From ChocPot-Mid sp043804925 (GTDB lineage: Bacteria; Bacteroidota; Ignavibacteria; Kapaibacteriales; UBA2268): a DNA stretch of 64,000 nucleotides. The DNA is taken from contig JAZDIP010000104.1 in the NCBI GenBank assembly GCA_043804925.1, positions 62,001 through 126,000 of the forward strand, given 5' to 3'. This document shows, piece by piece, positions 62,290 to 64,000 of this stretch. Made by a program: the position numbers and the translations under genes. Numbering within the stretch: the first letter of the stretch is position 1; each line of letters starts with the position of its first letter. Under the pieces are notes generated by a model that worked only from the letters and a program-made list of their open reading frames with translations, had not been told where the DNA came from and ran no database searches.

Positions 62290-62826
62290 TTAGAAATAGA
62301 ATATCGCTCCAACACCGGAACCTCCTAATGATATCGTAGTATAAGTAGGTTTAACTTCATTGGTCTCATCTGTTTCAGAATAATACCCTAAAGAGACATA
62401 CCCATAAACGTGTAAATTTTTAGCTATAGCTGCTTGACCGCCAAACATAGCTGCAAAACCCAATCCGCCTTTTCCTTTTTCCGCTCCAATTTGAGTAAGA
62501 GTATTATATTCAAGCATCCCACCAATAAAAGGAGAAACATCTCTACCTTTAGATAAAAAATACTTAAACATCGCTGTAAAGTTAATGGAAGAGCCTGCAT
62601 CGGGGGCATAGTCGCTTTCATCGTCATAGCTTGTTGTGGCATATCCCAATCCAACGCCAACTTCCATATTATCGTTAAGAGCGTAAAAGCAATTAGCAGT
62701 TGGTGAACCACTGACAAAACTGGCACCAATACCAATAGAACCTGCTTCCAACTGAGCATAAGAACTCATCGAAAGCCCAATAAACATTGCTATTGCAGCA
62801 ATGAAAAATTTTGTCCCTTTTTTCAT
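62290..62826 (-). CDS. Outer-membrane beta-barrel protein, OmpW/OprF-like small porin
   Basis: 178 residues. Signal peptide ends SSYAQLE (about residue 25). Strands alternate (SIGIGASFVSG, VGVGLGYATTSYDD, FTAMFKYFLSK, VYGYVSLGYYS), and the last residue is Phe, as BamA substrates need. A good ribosome site (AAGGAGG) precedes ATG. Function unknown. Own terminator at 62237. Confidence 0.82.
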   Translation of the reverse strand: MKKGTKFFIAAIAMFIGLSMSSYAQLEAGSIGIGASFVSGSPTANCFYALNDNMEVGVGLGYATTSYDDESDYAPDAGSSINFTAMFKYFLSKGRDVSPFIGGMLEYNTLTQIGAEKGKGGLGFAAMFGGQAAIAKNLHVYGYVSLGYYSETDETNEVKPTYTTISLGGSGVGAIFYF

Positions 62827-62950
62827 ATTAAAACCTCCTTATTGTGAAATAAAATATGTTAAAAAAGCAATATAAGAATTTTTATTAAAATAAAAAACAA
62901 ATTTGGGTAATGAAATTTATCAAACAAACAATTTGATAAAATTTAAGACA

Positions 62951-62986
62951 AAAAAAACCACCCCCTTTTTTGGAGTGTGGTTTTTC
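62951..62986 (-). terminator. Terminator of nucleotidyltransferase gene
   Basis: On the minus strand AAAAACCACACTCC pairs with GGGGGTGGTTTTT (one mismatch) and a T-run follows. Confidence 0.75.
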
Positions 62987-62995
62987 CTATACAAA

Positions 62996-63322
62996 CTAAT
63001 TTATTTTAATATCAATTCCCGTTCTAAGGATATGGTTATAAATACTTGCCGGCTCATTTGGGTCGTAATCCTCACTGAAAAAAATCTTAGGTTCAATTCT
63101 GATGTCAATTTTTGCAGCAATATTCCAAAGTTTTATTCCAATTTCAAGTATATTTCCATGATTTTTTGAAGACATTTGAACGGCAATATCAATGTCACTC
63201 AATTCTGTTGCTGTACCATTAGCATATGAGCCAAAGAGTACGATTTTGTCTATATCGAATGTTTTTTTAGCTTCTCTACTGAATCTGATAACAATATCTT
63301 TAATATCTTCCGGAATAACCAA
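62996..63322 (-). CDS. MNT-type nucleotidyltransferase
   Basis: 108 residues; TTG 63322 is the only fitting start. Motif G31-S32-Y-A-N-G...S-D-I-D-I is the polymerase-beta-like nucleotidyltransferase signature with acidic residues D43 and D45. Such MNT proteins usually pair with a HEPN partner as toxin-antitoxin; no HEPN gene is in the window, so it is an orphan or its partner was lost. Confidence 0.88.
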   Translation of the reverse strand: MVIPEDIKDIVIRFSREAKKTFDIDKIVLFGSYANGTATELSDIDIAVQMSSKNHGNILEIGIKLWNIAAKIDIRIEPKIFFSEDYDPNEPASIYNHILRTGIDIKIN

Positions 63323-63397
63323 TTTTAAAATTCTTATTATTTATGATAAATATAGTTGTCATACTTCATATCTTAAATTTAACAATTTATTTTAAAA

Positions 63398-63431
63398 AAA
63401 ACCACACCCTTTTTCAGAATGTGGCTTTTTA
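63398..63431. terminator. Terminator of right-edge WD40 gene
   Basis: AAAACCACACCC / GAATGTGGCTTTT stem with T-runs on both strands; serves the gene at 63502 on the minus strand. Confidence 0.75.
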
Positions 63432-63501
63432 TTTTATCTTGTATCAAATACATATCACCGATTTGTCTTTACATTAAGAATCTTATAATGATCATTAAAC
63501 A

Positions 63502-64000
63502 TTACATTTTTACAAATCTCGATATTTTACTTCCTGATTGAATGAAATATAAACCAACCGGAAAACTGCTAATGTCAATTTTTCCATTGTATAAAGATTC
63601 GTAAATTATATTTCCGGTTATGGTATAAACAATAACCTTCTTCCCATTAATTCCGGATATTGAAATATAATCCATTGCAGGATTGGGTATTATATTGAAT
63701 TCTACTTCCGGTATTGGATTATCTTTTACTGATATTATTTCTCTAACGTCAAATATTCCTAATGAACCATCTTTGGTGCAATATGCAAGGTAATCCTCAT
63801 CAGATGACAAATTAAGAGATTTAAACGAAGAAAATTGTTTAAATTTAAAGTCATCTTTCATCCATAATTCATCACCGGTATTTACATCAAAAATCCTGAG
63901 TGATGGAGCAACCGCGTCAGCTACAAATAATATTTTATTGTTTGACGGTAAAGCTGCCGAGGCAGTTGAATTTGATGACTTACCTGATTTGGCTCTATAT
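63502..64000 (-). CDS. WD40-type protein with type IX sorting domain, cut by window edge
   Basis: The minus frame stays open to the right edge (166 codons here). WD40-like blades (LPSNNKILFVADAV, RIFDVNTGDELWM; SLNLSSDEDYLAYCTKDGSLGIFDV) lead to a Por sorting domain at about the last 70 residues (NIIPNPAMDYISISGI; FPVGLYFIQSGSKISRFVKM). Its start lies beyond the window; same design as 39749-41026. Confidence 0.85.
   Translation of the reverse strand, partial: YRAKSGKSSNSTASAALPSNNKILFVADAVAPSLRIFDVNTGDELWMKDDFKFKQFSSFKSLNLSSDEDYLAYCTKDGSLGIFDVREIISVKDNPIPEVEFNIIPNPAMDYISISGINGKKVIVYTITGNIIYESLYNGKIDISSFPVGLYFIQSGSKISRFVKM

Noticed and set aside
1..64000. tRNA or rRNA genes
   Set aside because: Looked for T-arm (GTTCRANYC) and rRNA-like conserved stretches between genes and found none; a tRNA scan would settle this.

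Overview
The window is AT-rich and reads as the chromosome of a member of the Bacteroidota/Chlorobiota (FCB) group, probably an Ignavibacteria- or Kapabacteria-like lineage. The evidence is proteins ending in type IX secretion (Por) sorting domains (39749-41026, 55802-57163, the gene cut by the right edge), a DUF4835/PorD-like protein, a TonB-dependent receptor with a carboxypeptidase-regulatory N-domain, LolA-, OmpA- and PpiD-type envelope proteins, squalene-forming HpnC/HpnD, and ftsQ-ftsA-ftsZ. The lineage is inferred from gene content only. I saw no rRNA, tRNA or CRISPR array.

Layout. 1-6.0 kb: a TonB-dependent receptor cut by the left edge, a decayed secreted-protein gene, a signal-peptide protein and a 5'-truncated RHS tip, then a dCMP deaminase. 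6-10.6 kb: an OmpA-type lipoprotein and a tight five-gene operon (unknown secreted protein, LolA-like, YidD-like, and two TPR proteins with a C-terminal membrane domain), the best candidate here for an undescribed envelope system. 10.7-17.3 kb: an OPT transporter, an Rrf2 regulator with three cysteines, a broken S23/four-helix-bundle gene, and a cupin, DUF438-hemerythrin-PAS, DUF1858 and ferredoxin cluster that looks like an NO or redox stress module. 17.4-26.4 kb: an outer-membrane barrel, a Rieske plus metallo-beta-lactamase pair, PpiD, HpnC/HpnD, two S24 (UmuD-like) peptidases and MtaB. 26.6-35.6 kb: lipoproteins, a zeta toxin with a small partner, TruA, a GxxExxY gene, tyrosine phenol-lyase, an Ogg2 glycosylase operon and a Cys/Met PLP enzyme. 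35.7-41.9 kb: a permuted papain-fold/YiiX hydrolase fused to surface repeats, a DUF4143 ATPase, a WD40 Por-secreted protein and an atypical SDR. 42.2-45.9 kb: ftsQ-ftsA-ftsZ. 45.9-50.6 kb: an accessory region of nested repeats, two membrane proteins, methyltransferase remnants and a second GxxExxY gene. 50.6-64 kb: an inactive-looking tyrosine phosphatase homologue, a CoA-transferase and an HMG-CoA-lyase-like enzyme, a MazF/RHH pair, a cyclase remnant, PorD, a C45 hydrolase, an exonuclease-UvrC fusion, a DUF2283 pair, a nucleotidyltransferase and a second WD40 Por protein.

The most striking theme is small repeats. Short degenerate repeats of several unrelated families fill the intergenic space. 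Two GxxExxY genes and the S23 pseudogene each sit between inverted copies of their own family-specific repeat. A hairpin of the type TGTAGGG...CCCTACA has landed in frame inside a signal peptide (39784-39813) and inside a cyclase remnant (53756-53784). Three sequence classes of a GTCATYC...GRAT hairpin lie between genes. These suggest small mobile cassettes and hairpins that have shaped the genome.
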